A program made the position numbers and the translations under genes. The notes below the pieces were generated by a model. It did not search any database. It was not told the DNA's origin and saw nothing but the letters and a program-made list of their open reading frames with translations. Positions 55,401-63,642 of a DNA stretch of 64,000 nucleotides are shown in pieces. Position 1 is the stretch's first letter, and every line of letters begins with the position of its first letter. Location of the stretch: the NCBI GenBank assembly GCA_019925095.2, contig CM034394.1, forward strand, positions 25,842,272-25,906,271. Direction: 5' to 3'. Source of the DNA: Dendrolimus kikuchii (lineage: Eukaryota > Arthropoda > Insecta > Lepidoptera > Lasiocampidae).

Positions 55401-58283
55401 CTATGGACATTTGCTACACCAAAAGTGCTACAATTCTGCTCTCTAAAGGGAGACTGGAACCTGGCCACTAAAGCCGGAACACAACCCTAGATTGCTATGG
55501 CAGCATACTCTAGACCAGAAGTGGTTGCCATCCAGGCGGGCTTACCCTACAACCTGGCTGTAGGTTATTTTGTCGCCTCTACGACAGGCCGCCCGGCCGC
55601 AGGAAATTGTATTATTTCTCCGATCTTGCACGGACGCCGTGATATTAGTGCCCGTGGCACAAGTCTTTAGTCTATTTATTAATTAGAAGAAACCAAAGTG
55701 TTGTAAAACAATGTTTATACAAAAGAGCGGGCATTAAAATACCTACCTCATCATCATCATCATATTTTTAAAACATAAAGATAAAAATAATTTTAAATCA
55801 TATACGTCGGTGTCCGTAGCGAGCCAACCCTTTCGTCAAGTCTTGGGCTGATTTAGGTGGAGTTTGTTATGGTACTTCAACACGGAGAGCAACTACTCTC
55901 CGATGACCAGATCTATGAGCTGCTGGCGACTTCCCAATGCATACACAGCAACTTGCGATCCTGATAACGCACGCCGTCGAAGGACGCTGAGCGCGATGAT
56001 GTCGTGCGAGTCGATTCGTTCAGAACGATGTCTTCGCCGACATTACTTGAGCTTTCCGTGTGTAAGACTTCGTGGCGAAGCGAAAAGCGAAGCCATATCT
56101 TTTTTCTCATTTACTAATTATAATGCGACAGCCACTTCAATACAGAACTTCTGGCTGCGCTAGCGATCAAATTATACTGACTGATAAAATTAGCTGCTTA
56201 ATATTTCAGCTGCCGCAAACTGGCGGCATTGCAATTGAGATTATACAACATCTAATATATAAAATTCTCGTGTCGCGGTGTTTTTTACCAAACTCCTCCG
56301 AAACGGCTGAACAGACTTGTATCAAATTTTGTGTGCATATCGGGTAGATCTGAGAATCGGCCAACATCTATTTTTCATACCTCTAAATGATAAGGGTGCC
56401 CCACTCCAAAAAAATTTTTAAACATTTTTGGACTAAATTTTTTATTTGATTTTTTATAATTCGGCATTAAAAGATACATACAACCCTAAATTTTCAACCT
56501 TCTACCACCAACCCCTATTTTTTAATAGCGATATAATTAGTACTTTAATCATTTTCTACTCCCGGCGGTCGATGATTGATCAGTTATTCCCGCCTGGCGT
56601 CTATCGGTGTCACTTCTCACCCCGTAAACAGCACGGAGTAGGGATGAGAAAGAAGCCTGTCACCTGTCTTTTTCACACAATAACCTTTCTCTCACTCACT
56701 AAGGTTTAGGGCCTAAACCGTTTTCGGCCATTATTATTGATTGTGCGCCGATCATTTAATCCAGGTAGATGGCGCTGTAATCGGGTTCTAAATTTTTATT
56801 TTTTAAAGGCAGTACAACGTCTGCCGGGTACAGCTAGTAATATTGTAAGTATTATACGAGGAAAGATTTTCTAAACGGCCGCACCAAATTGGAATAATGC
56901 GATCGCTACCAAGATGTTTCAGTTATTAAGTACTATAAACAAATTACTTTGTTAAATATTGCATTAGTTCAAAATACATTAAAAATAATCACGTATGTTT
57001 ATACACAGAAGTCGTGGAAGGCCACGACACACCTTCCATGATCAAATTGATCGTGTACTAGAAGGTGATGTCAGGAGCCTTAAGAACAGACGAGCGTGCA
57101 TGACAAGAGTTATCAATGTCAAAGAAGCAAGTGAGGTGTGTAAGAATAAGCCTAAATGGCGCTCTGTTGTTCGTGCGTACCCCGCAAGGGAACTCGCGTG
57201 AAGTTATGTATGTATGTATGTATGTTTATACACAATATCATACGTTGGTGGGGAGTGTGTCGCGACGCTTCTTCCCCTTTAACAGTAACTAAAATAGATT
57301 TGGAAGCGGTGATAGATCAACAACTTTCAATAAGATTTCATTTTGAAATAAATATATTCATTTCATTGCAGGTTACCTAGCGCGCAATCTGCGTAAAACT
57401 AATAAAATTATTGCGGTTAAAAGTTGCATCAAGTATTATACTTCCGACACCGGAGAAGGAAGTCCAAAATATACTTGTGGCGTAACAACGTAATTTCCAC
57501 GAAATGTGCATCCATCTTAACAGAGTGAAGCCGTAAAAAAAATGTAAAAAAAAAATTATTTACCGTCGGACCTTTATTTTTATAGTTCTCGATAGAGAAT
57601 GTTTAGTGTTCTGGACCTCTATTCCAGAAAAATCACATACACAAAACCGACTTTTGAGAATTGAGCGTTAGAATCTTACACACATACATACATAATTTCA
57701 CACCAGTTCCCTTGCGGGGTAGGCACGTACAACAGAGCGCCATTTAGGCTTATTCTTACACACCTCACTTGCTTCTTTGACATTCATAACTCCTGTCATG
57801 CACGCTCGTCTGCTTTTAAGGCTCCTGACATCACCTTCTGCTAGTACACGATCAATTTGATCATGGAAGGTGTGTCGTGGCCTTCCACGACTTAGGATCC
57901 GCGTTAGGATCTTACAAATTAAAAGTCGCATGGTACCTACTATACTATACTAGGTGTGAAACAACTTTACATTTATAATACATATATATCATACGTAAAT
58001 TTCGATGGATTTTATCATTCCCAGCGACTATTTATGTCTGAACCTAGCGTTGACCCATTACATTACAAAACAAGTCACAAATAATTTCGTCCATGATTAG
58101 TTATTAATTGATCCAACATGAGTCCAAACGGCGAGAAGACGATCAGTCTGCTTTGTACTCATATTGAAATAAACCAAATTATTTAAATAATAATTTATAT
58201 TTTATTCGTCTAGGTACCTCGGATTATCTACGACCATATAAAACAACAAACTGACTTACTTTATTTTCCATTTTCAGCGACAT
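42492..58283 (-). CDS. HORMA-domain meiotic chromosome-axis protein with PHD finger and winged helix
   Basis: HORMAD/Hop1 proteins coat meiotic chromosome axes and promote double-strand breaks and homologue choice. Exons in transcript order: 58283-58260, 55201-54941, 52818-52533, 50681-50503, 48753-48705, 48644-48427, 47367-47256, 46458-46302, 44076-43916, 42891-42492. The model is about 614 residues. HORMA domain: residues ~1-250, with TLAISTIAYTRELFP, the GLKMTVGSKDSN strand and APVGYQPSGFF, where animal HORMADs have a YxPPGF-like motif. PHD finger: ~358-405, Cys4-His-Cys3. Winged-helix-like segment: ~430-483. Basic tail ending KKMRNK. All phases agree except between 48427 and 47367, where one base is unaccounted for (a small exon may be missing, or a GTGTAG donor used). 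Paralogue assignment (HORMAD1 or 2) is not attempted. Confidence 0.9.
42905..43092 (+). mobile_element. Helitron-like non-autonomous element
   Basis: GAAGAGTTTGTTTGTTTGAT, GAACGCGCTAATCTCAGGAA and GATGTCGCCGGCAGAAGCTA then GTAATA. This arrangement is common in lepidopteran Helitron-like elements. It begins 13 bases from the last HORMAD exon's acceptor. Confidence 0.5.
43095..43655 (-). repeat. Dispersed repeat family D, near full-length inverted copy
   Basis: Begins CTCGGTGCTTGCCTTAGCCA and ends at CCATTTTTATGGCCCGTG, covering nearly all of the 1609 copy in reverse. It lies in the HORMAD intron 42892-43915. Confidence 0.6.
43782..43868 (+). mobile_element. SINE-like repeat A, 3' end only
   Basis: TTTTGGTGTTACAAATGTTC to CTGAACTCATGCAATATAAA, 47 bases past the donor of the winged-helix exon on the other strand. 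Confidence 0.6.
43916..44076 (-). CDS. HORMAD exon, winged-helix-like segment
   Basis: Acceptor CCCTTGTTTAG, donor GTAAGT. Reads RRIMEWCLYVESINIEDIMV, then KFNIPKHMALEMLAELHKHR and VIQKAP. Three helices followed by a short strand-like segment (NIEDIMVKFNI - MALEMLAELHKHRVI) is the pattern of a winged helix-turn-helix. Phase 0 in, phase 2 out. Confidence 0.85.
44195..44450 (-). mobile_element. tRNA-derived SINE B
   Basis: Reverse: GTAATGGCTAGCGAACGC head, GGTTCAAATCCTGG B-box-like, and GTTAGCACTTTGC...; plus strand shows CGGTTATCTCGATGTGCAGG. Confidence 0.6.
44486..44712 (+). mobile_element. SINE-like repeat A, diverged
   Basis: GGTAGGACATTTGCCCGTCT, GCATGCCGCCATAACAACCT and GGGCCGTCAGCCTGTCTGCT match the family at lower identity. 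Confidence 0.6.
44858..45166. mobile_element. Candidate 309-bp inverted-repeat element
   Basis: Left TCCTAGGTTTGATCAA and reversed right TCCTAGGTTTGACTGG. AGTCAAACG/AAACGTCG-type motifs recur inside. No target duplication resolved. Confidence 0.45.
45442..45577. mobile_element. 136-bp inverted-repeat element with GC-rich core
   Basis: Left CCGCAAGAGTTAACTTGAGA and reversed right CCGTAAGAATTAACTTGAGA match at 18 of the first 20 bases. The core (GACGCGTCGATGGCGAGAGC...) is much more GC-rich than its surroundings. Confidence 0.7.
45775..45925 (-). repeat. Repeat family E fragment
   Basis: ATGGTTTTACGGTTTTAAGC and CATTGTCTTCCGTGATCGTG. Confidence 0.4.
46302..46458 (-). CDS. HORMAD exon, second half of PHD finger
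   Basis: Acceptor TTTATTTATGTAG, donor GTAAGC. The split codon gives TCHYC across the junction, then NTKQHAACYGVLQVNVARIL and HHCCVRC. With the previous exon this makes CxC, Cx2C, Hx2C, Cx2C: a Cys4-His-Cys3 PHD-type zinc site. Phase 2 in, phase 0 out. Confidence 0.88.
47005..47154 (+). pseudogene. Jockey-type LINE C-terminal remnant
   Basis: Plus-strand frame reads RANRFASTFILRTAKE, a stop where Trp is expected, then NSLPESVFPDIYNLGVFKSR and VSRYLGKHALS before TAG. This is the conserved C-terminal end of jockey-type LINEs. Confidence 0.7.
47256..47367 (-). CDS. HORMAD exon, first half of PHD finger
   Basis: Acceptor CGTTTTTTTGCAG, donor GTGAGT. Reads SERNYRNLDSSEVSIYCPCN, then LEDYDEDVKERGLLTC. 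It supplies the CxC pair and the third Cys of a PHD finger. Frame requires phase 1 in; phase 2 out. Confidence 0.85.
47643..47835 (-). mobile_element. tRNA-derived SINE C
   Basis: GGTCCCAAATACCCAGACCA, CCAGGAATCAAACCCGGAGC (reversed B box) and GGCTTAGCGCGTTCAACTAC (reversed A box). Confidence 0.6.
48341..48379. repeat. Two adjacent perfect palindromes in a HORMAD intron
   Basis: 48341-48364 is a 24-base perfect palindrome (arms CCTAATATGC, centre TTAA). 48366-48379 is a 14-base perfect palindrome (CCGTCTTAAGACGG), also centred on TTAA. They lie 48-86 bases past the donor at 48426. Confidence 0.9.
48427..48644 (-). CDS. HORMAD linker exon
   Basis: Acceptor AGTTCAG. Reads YFWKNKLTPAKTCHTVHELH, then DREQMEQSCTDLLLKCECKY and NQPAIFF. 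It ends before a perfect GTAAGT in phase 0, while the next exon needs phase 1; using the weaker GTGTAG donor five bases earlier would restore the frame. The protein segment is clearly coding but I recognise no domain in it. Confidence 0.8.
48705..48753 (-). CDS. HORMAD 49-base linker exon
   Basis: Acceptor TATTGTTACAG, donor GTAAGT. Encodes ASANAPRITQIENELA plus one base. Phase 0 in and phase 1 out both fit its neighbours. Confidence 0.8.
49000..50180. other. No exon recognised in this intron stretch
   Basis: HORMAD intron 48754-50502. 49419-49505 looks like a worn SINE A 3' end (TTTGGTGTTTCAAATGTCCA, CTTTCCATCAGGTGG). The rest is AT-rich without coding support. Confidence 0.35.
50503..50681 (-). 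CDS. HORMAD exon, end of HORMA
   Basis: Acceptor TTTTCTAAAG, donor GTGAGT. Reads APVGYQPSGFFSIDEEQDHL and ends YYKEDDDSSCNVH. The motif preceding PPGF/PSGF marks the safety-belt region of animal HORMADs. Phase 1 in, phase 0 out; it joins directly to the 52533 exon. Confidence 0.9.
50837..51388 (+). mobile_element. Candidate solo LTR
   Basis: Begins TGTGGCGAGTGATGG and ends CGCACGTAACA (TG...CA). It has a TATATAA box at 51066-51072, about 250 bases of downstream transcribed-type sequence and AATAAA at 51319. Flanking bases GTAC / GTAT differ at one of four. No retroelement genes adjacent. Confidence 0.6.
52045..52315 (+). repeat. Repeat shared with SINE C block at 19080
   Basis: TTAGTAGCTCACAGCGCCCA, AAAACGTCACTAATGTCGTC and CATGTCAAGAGGTGGGTCGA occur in the same order at 19085-19340. 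Confidence 0.6.
52420..52475. repeat. (GA)n microsatellite
   Basis: ~55 bp of GA repeats followed by a short GC run, 57 bases past the donor of the central HORMA exon. Confidence 0.95.
52533..52818 (-). CDS. HORMAD exon, central HORMA
   Basis: Acceptor TTTTTAACCAG, donor GTAAGT. Reads LVLCLYNGDNKLQDNLIEYW, then SFEYAYNENGLKMTVGSKDS, and ends SDCDISLRLYYNS. YWSFEY and RLYYN correspond to conserved HORMA strands. Phase 0 in, phase 1 out. A GA microsatellite lies 57 bases past the donor. Confidence 0.92.
53461..53773 (+). mobile_element. SINE-like repeat A
   Basis: Full-length copy from CCGTGCAGGAACGGAGAA to a 10-base A-tail. Confidence 0.8.
53880..54090 (+). repeat. Repeat family E copy
   Basis: ATTAAAATGAACAAGTTGGC, GTCTTCCGTGTTCATGGCTA and AAAACGTAGTTTTATT. 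Confidence 0.45.
54380..54692 (-). mobile_element. SINE-like repeat A
   Basis: Full-length inverted copy ending GTTCCTGCACGGATA, 249 bases from the donor of the first HORMA exon. Confidence 0.8.
54941..55201 (-). CDS. HORMAD exon, N-terminal HORMA
   Basis: Acceptor CACTTTATAG, donor GTAAGT. Reads AVVEWTRIFPKNVTKS, then TLAISTIAYTRELFPLDNF, ending QAFSAFDEKY. This matches the N-terminal helices of the HORMA fold in HORMAD proteins. 87 codons, phase 0 in and out. Confidence 0.92.
55340..55633 (-). mobile_element. SINE-like repeat A
   Basis: Inverted copy, diverged: TTATTACATGAGTTCAACAG to CGATCTTGCACGG. Confidence 0.75.
55850..56110. other. Unassigned unique-looking segment
   Basis: A moderately GC-rich block (GAGCTGCTGGCGACTTCCCA, GCACGCCGTCGAAGGACGCT) in the first HORMAD intron. 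It matches no repeat in the window. Both strands have a ~65-99 codon frame here but no domain that I recognise, so I do not call a gene. Confidence 0.3.
56245..56838 (+). mobile_element. Helitron-like non-autonomous element, long copy
   Basis: ATTCTCGTGTCGCGGTGTTT, GATGGCGCTGTAATCGGGTT and ACGTCTGCCGGGTACAGCTA then GTAAT: same order and end as 6275-6478, with ~390 extra bases inside. Confidence 0.45.
56999..57224 (+). mobile_element. RTE LINE 3' fragment
   Basis: [20 protein letters not shown] coding through [11 protein letters not shown] to (ATGT)n. Confidence 0.75.
57683..57896 (-). mobile_element. RTE LINE 3' fragment
   Basis: Same coding end, inverted; begins CATACATACATAATTTCACA on the plus strand. 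Confidence 0.75.
58260..58283 (-). CDS. HORMAD first coding exon
   Basis: ATG at 58283-58281 begins a 24-base coding exon (MSLKMENK) ending at a perfect GTAAGT donor. Phase 0 out matches the next exon. A second in-frame ATG lies four codons on. It is too short to find by reading-frame length alone; I chose it for its donor, its phase and its distance upstream of the HORMA exon. Confidence 0.7.
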
Positions 58284-58865
58284 TATCGTGTTTGCAACTC
58301 TTCAATTTTTTGAGTAAATACCTACTTTTACTTTCTTTCCGAAATCCACTACTCTTTTACCTTCCCGCGTCTTTTCATCTTTTTCCTTTGCGAACACGCA
58401 TGCGCGTTCTTAATTTTGTCTATGGCCGTGTTAGTGACTTTTTTACTTACTTATGTAACCAGAAACCAGTCTATTTGCTATAAACCGTTCTATTAGCTTA
58501 TTTTACATTCGAATTATTTAAAATCACTCCAGCTGATAAAGGTTTTACCATTTTGTAATTTACATTAACTATTTGACCAGAATACATTTTTGAAAATTAA
58601 ATAGAATAATAGTGAAATATTCATTGAAACTCCTGAATTGTTCTCCTATCATATTAATGTACTCTCTGTGAAACATATTATTTTATTGCTTGGCAAGGTT
58701 CTAAACTTATTAAACTTTTTAATCATCACGCTCTATATTCAAAAAATATTTACATACTAACGAATAAAAAAAAACAAATGAATGATATCATGCCGTAAAT
58801 GACAAATTCAAATATTTTTGTATAGATTTTATTGAAAAGTTGTGAATCAGAGTTGTTGAAACAAA
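58284..58865. promoter_or_regulatory. Shared upstream region of two divergent genes
   Basis: 582 bp separate the HORMAD start codon (minus) from the start codon of the small gene (plus). No repeat family of this window is recognisable here, which stands out locally. The stretch is AT-rich. I cannot assign a TATA box or transcription starts; untranslated exons may lie inside. Confidence 0.45.
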
Positions 58866-59060
58866 ATGATATGCCCAGAAGGATTTATAGTTGAAAACGA
58901 AAGTGGCGTCAAAGAAGAAGAAACGTGTAAAAAGAAAAATAAAGTAGCCGGTGAAGGCACTGAAAATGTTGAACTAAATTCTTATAAAAATCCAAAGACT
59001 TGGAAGAAATCTATTACCAATTTCTTTAGAAATTCGCTTCGTTCTACTAGATCCATTGAC
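58866..59060 (+). CDS. Small-gene exon 1
   Basis: 65 codons beginning MICPEGFIVENESG and ending NFFRNSLRSTRSID, directly before GTAAGATATT. Confidence 0.6.
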
Positions 59061-60252
59061 GTAAGATATTTTATTTGATAAGCATTTCAAAGTGCCAAGG
59101 TATAAAATAATCAGTTATTCTAAAAAATAAGACAATCAGTTTTCTCTTTTAGTATCCAGGTAATTTAAAATATAAAATAGCTCATCATTTCAACTGTACA
59201 TTAAAGCTTTTTTTTATTGCTTGAGTTCGGCAGACAGGCAGACGGCCCACCTGATGGAAAACAGTTACCATCGCCTATGAACATTAACACTGAAGGTGCT
59301 AACAATGTGCTGCCTCTCTCTAAATGGAGACTGGACCGGAACACAACTCAAGGCTGTTATGGCGGCTTACTCTAGACCGGAGGTGATAGCCATCTAGACA
59401 GGCAAATACCCTACCACCTGGCTGTGGGTTGTTCTGTCGCCTCTTACGACAGGACGCCCGGCCGCAGGAAATTGTATTAATTCTCCGTTCCTGCACGGAT
59501 AGAAACTTGAATACTTGCTCGTCTTCTCGTGGGATATTTTGATCTTTAATACATAAAACTGCATGATTTGTCATAAAATGCATTCGAATATAATATTTCT
59601 AGCTACAATAACGGTTAATATACACATTTCGCTGGGTTTCTATGTCCATTATTTTTCTATTCTAATATTATTCATTTTTACCTTAAAAGCCGATATTATA
59701 ATAGGCGGTTCATAAAATATGTCTTTCAATTGGATAAATGAACTAAAGCGATCCATGTAAACATAAATATGTGTAATTTTCAATATTATTGAAAACCGTT
59801 GTATCCGTTTAGTTCTGTGCCTTTCAAACAAATGAATTCAATTTGGTTGAACCGTGTAAAATCAGCATTACCAACGGTAGGAAATTGACATTCCTTCTGA
59901 GACTATAAAATTTTAAGCAGTAGTAAAGCAAATGAGTTTATAGGAAGGTATAAAACGTAGCACAAGTATATTTTTAATCGTGTATTATAGTCCTCTTTAA
60001 TTATAAAAAATTCAGGGTGATCGACCATCTGGCAGCAAAGAGAATTTTGAAGACAAAGAAATAAGCCCTGAACAAAAATGGCAGTCTTTAGGAAAAATTT
60101 TCCGCCGCCAAAGTTTTGCGGAACATTGTAACAAGTTGCCAAATCAGCAAGGTGAAAGCTCTTCGCAGAACAAACGGCTTGTCGTCAGAAAAGTTATATC
60201 AACTTATTTTGGAAAAACCCATAAATCTTCAACGGCAAATAATGACAAATAA
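58866..60252 (+). CDS. Two-exon gene for a small basic protein of unknown function
   Basis: Exon 1, 58866-59060, begins at ATG in good context (ACAAAATGA) and ends at GTAAGA. Exon 2, 60016-60252, follows acceptor AAATTCAG and ends in TAA. Both are phase 0 and join into 143 residues. I do not recognise the protein. It is Lys/Ser-rich with no signal peptide or membrane helix. Three related segments are visible: KSITNFFRNSLRS (exon 1), SLGKIFRRQSF and VISTYFGKTHKS (exon 2), each a hydrophobic-basic stretch of the form [IL]xxxF[FR/G]. RRQS resembles a basophilic kinase site. The intron holds a SINE A copy (59207-59500). Support comes from the clean splice sites and matching phase; homology is unknown. 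Confidence 0.6.
59207..59500 (-). mobile_element. SINE-like repeat A in the small-gene intron
   Basis: From its A-tail (TTTTTTATTGCTTGAGTTCG) to GTTCCTGCACGGATA. Confidence 0.75.
60016..60252 (+). CDS. Small-gene exon 2
   Basis: Starts GDRPSGSKENFEDKEISPEQ, then KWQSLGKIFRRQSFAEH, and ends THKSSTANNDK before TAA. An AATAAA overlaps the stop (60247-60252). Confidence 0.6.
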   Translation, partial: GDRPSGSKENFEDKEISPEQKWQSLGKIFRRQSFAEHCNKLPNQQGESSSQNKRLVVRKVISTYFGKTHKSSTANNDK

Positions 60253-61573
60253 AATAATCATTACTTCTTTCTCTTTTTTATTTCTTCAAAATCTGTATAT
60301 TTTTATAGTGTCCTTGCTATTCCTGCGATCATGTTAGTGACTGTCACGGAATTGTAACCAAATATTTAATGCGTTGTGATGTGTCCTTGTTAATGATGTT
60401 AAACATTGCCATATAAAGTAAGTACTATATGTAGCTGAAGGTGCTATATTTTTACGTTATGTCGCGTTTGATTAGTCGTTAACATTAACGCAGTTGGAGC
60501 AGGGGTACAAAAAATATCAATACATTTAGTTTCCAACAATGTTTTTTGGCCTTTATTAAACCAATGTGTACGCAGCATAAGCAAGTTGTTCGGTTCAGAA
60601 ATTTATTGACGTTTCGCTGACAAAGCGCAAAGAGCTGCGCTGTTGCGTTCAAATACTGCGTCGAACGCTGAATAAAGCAGAAACCGCATTAAAATCTATG
60701 GAACTGACGTTTTAAGTTGAATATTTTTGACATTTCGCAGCAAAGTAAAGAACGGAATTCATTTTATGCCTTTTGTCCAGAAAACCTCTTTTTTATTTTT
60801 ACATTTAATTTCACTTTTCAACTTATATGTCGTGTAAATATTTAGAAATGGCTATTAGTTTTTATCATTAATTCACGTGTCCTGGAATCAAAGTGAGTAC
60901 GCCCTTGAGAAACGGTGTGTAAAAAAGTCTTAAGTCAGCATAGCAACAGCTTTGCGATCTATAAAATTCTAATTTGGAGGGATATTGCATACTTTTTTCT
61001 ACAGAGGTGCCTTTGTAAGGTAAGTTTGTAGTATTGTTTCAATAATCCAATAGAGATAGCCTGTACAATATTGTACAAACAGTTGTTTCTATAGCACCTT
61101 TGTGCTCGATTCCCGCATAAATATGTGTCTACCTATATACCGTATACAATTATGGGAAAACTAGTCTCGGCGCCCGTTAATATTTATTCAGTAGTCCATG
61201 CATATTCAAATTTTAGATGACTTTCAATTACTATAATTATTATTTTCGCAATAATTTTACATTTATTTCAAAACAATAATAACTTACAGAAATGTGTTCT
61301 GCACTTTTTTATAATGGTATATCGTTTTATCACTATCTAACCTGATGTTAAGTATTGATTTGATCTAAGATAGAATACACTTGCCTAGTAAAAAATACCT
61401 ATACACTTGTGACTTGTCGACCTCTGCTTTAAATATATCTAAGAATAGACTTCATATAGGTGTTATTGTTATTTAAATAAAATAGAGATTCTCATTTTAG
61501 ACTTATTTGCGAGTAGCACTGTGTATTCAATATATGCAGGAATTCTATAATTTTTATTGCGAAGCTGGTACTA
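60253..61573. other. No gene recognised
   Basis: AT-rich intergenic DNA between the small gene and the mariner. A segment near 60590-60720 (CGTTTCGCTGACAAAGCGCA) is less AT-rich but has no coding support. Confidence 0.4.
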
Positions 61574-61744
61574 GGCATGCCTTTTAAGTTCTGTCGTTTC
61601 CATATTTCCCGGAAATTTTGAATTTGGAACTGTTCTATATTCGAATGTGTTTAAATTTTGAATCTCAAAACAGTTAAAAGTATTAGGATTAATGCTACTG
61701 TTTAGTCACAGCGTCGATTGGAATCTGTCAGGTTACATACGAAA

Positions 61745-62923
61745 ATGAATCTTTCTAAGGAAAATGTTCGTGCAATAATTTTCTACAACTTTAGAAGAGG
61801 CCTGACACGGCTTCAATGTTTTGAAGAGCTAACATCTGTGTTCAGTAATGAAGCCCCATGTCAGCGGACTGTCGAACGCTGGTATTTAGAATTCCAGTGT
61901 GGACATACTAGTGTTAGTGACAAATCTCGCGAAGAACACCCAAAAGCCGCCTTCATTGAAGGTAACATCATTGCTGTGAGACAACTAATTCTCGAAGATC
62001 GTCATGTGAAGTATCGAGAGGTAGAGGCTCTATTAGTCATCTCGGGAACAACCATTCAGAAGATCTTGCATGAAGCGCTTGGTGTGACAAAGCTAGTTTG
62101 TCGTTGGATACCGCATCTGCTTTCCGACGATCACATGGTGTAAGAAAACTCTGCAAAGGTTCAACCGAGGAGAGTCAAATCACGTCTACGACATCATCAG
62201 TGGTGATGAATCTTGGATAGATCCAGCCTACGATCCTGATTCCAAACAACAATCTACAATCTGGGTCTTTCAAGACGAGCCAAAGTCGACTAAAGTTGTT
62301 AGTTCTCGAAGCACTTCAAAGAAGATGGTGGCCACGTTCGTTGGAAAAACCGGCCATGTTGCGACTATTGCACTTGAAGATTGTAGAACGGTTAACGCAG
62401 TGTGGTATACCACAGTATGTCAAGTCACAAGTCGTTGTTAGTTCTCGAAGCACTTCAAAGAAGATGGTGGCCACGTTCGTTGGAAAAACCGGCCATGTTG
62501 CGACTATTGCACTTGAAGATCGTAGAACGGTTAACGCAGTGTGGTATACCACAGTATGTCAAGTCACAAGTCATTGCCGAACTTCGAAAATCTAACTCAA
62601 AGCGACGCATCATCCAGCACCACGACAACGCAAGCTCACACAGCGCTCGTCAAACGATTGAGTATTTGAAGCAGGAAAAAGTAGAAATTCTTGACTATCC
62701 TCCATACCGTCCTGACCTAAGCCCTAACGATTTCTTTACATTTCCTAAAATTAAGAAAAGTCTTCATGGTTAAAGATTCCAGTCCGGTGAAGAAGCAGTC
62801 GACGCTTTCAAGTCAGCCGTTTTGAACACCCCCACTTTAGAGTGGAATAAATGTTGTAATAACTGGTTTGAGCGAATGGAAAAGTGTATTAAGCTACGTG
62901 ATGAATACTTTGAAAAACAATAA
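61745..62923 (+). pseudogene. Mariner transposase, broken
   Basis: The N-terminal part MNLSKENVRAIIFYNFRRGL carries the helix-turn-helix region, with CQRTVERWYLEF and WIPHLLSDDHMV, then a stop at 62141. Past the break, other frames show SGDESWI (first catalytic Asp), HHDNASSH (second) and PDLSPNDFF (third; 34 residues after the second, the mariner D,D34D spacing). The end reads ENYFEKQ-type coding (DEYFEKQ) with TAA at 62921. A 139-bp tandem duplication adds another frameshift. Confidence 0.85.
62295..62572 (+). repeat. 139-bp tandem duplication inside the mariner
   Basis: Copy 1 62295-62433, copy 2 62434-62572. Both run GTTGTTAGTTCTCGAAGCAC to TGTCAAGTCACAAGTC; the one clear difference is GATTGTAGAACGG against GATCGTAGAACGG. 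139 is not a multiple of three. Confidence 0.9.
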
Positions 62924-62989
62924 AAAGTACTATAAGGTTCTAGTTGTGTTTTTTTCTTCAAACGACAAAACTTAAAAGGCATGCCTCGT

Positions 62990-63062
62990 AAACTGGCAGA
63001 TGGACCACATGATAAAAAGTGGTGACCATTGTCTATAGACATTTGCAACTTTAAGGGCAAAG
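62990..63062 (-). mobile_element. LINE/SINE A tail fragment beside the mariner
   Basis: GGCAGATGGACCACATGATA and GACCATTGTCTATAGACATT are a diverged inverted copy of the shared tail. Confidence 0.45.
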
Positions 63063-63314
63063 TCAATTGCCAACCTTCAGGTTGGGGTAGAAGGGATGTG
63101 AGTAATAGAGGAAGAAAGGTTAAAATAATGGGGATGGAATAGAGGTATCAGGGACCCAATTGTGCTATTACTATCTCATCAAAATAGCCAGACACTATCA
63201 TTTCAATCATAGGTTTGCCTGATTTTGATATTCTGTTAGATCCAATGGCAGTCCTGTGACATGTCCCTCTATCTTTAAATGTCTAAAATGTTGGTAGGTT
63301 TTCAATATGAATTT

Positions 63315-63525
63315 TTGATGGCCTACCTCACTGCAATACGGAGGCTCTGGGTTTGGTTTCTGGCATGATAAATTTTGGAAACAAATCTTTTTTATTTACT
63401 ATGGTCTGGGTATCTAGCATCGGCCCCAAAGTAGTCTGTTGTGCATTACTCCATAACACAATGGTAACTTGCTTAATTTGTGAAATATACAATGTGCTTT
63501 GTCTGCCGATTATTATTATTATTTT
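63315..63525 (+). mobile_element. tRNA-derived SINE C, 5'-truncated
   Basis: CTCTGGGTTTGGTTTCTGGC (worn B box), ATCGGCCCCAAAGTAGTCTG and the end TTTGTCTGCCGATTATTATT. Confidence 0.6.
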
Positions 63526-63642
63526 ATCTAACAACATTTCTGCTTATAGTAATTAGTATGTACCAATTTTTTTCTACTATTATTCCACAACAATATGTCA
63601 AGAAGATAATATTTTCTTAAATTTTCGCGACTTGTATGCATA

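Larger units (their letters stand above)
61574..62985 (+). mobile_element. Decayed mariner element
   Basis: About 1.4 kb. The left end GGCATGCCTTTTAAGTTCTG and reversed right end GGCATGCCTTTTAAGTTTTG match at 19 of 20 bases (TTTTAAGTT[C/T]TGTCGTTT). TA precedes the left end; the matching TA is not clear at the right. Confidence 0.85.
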
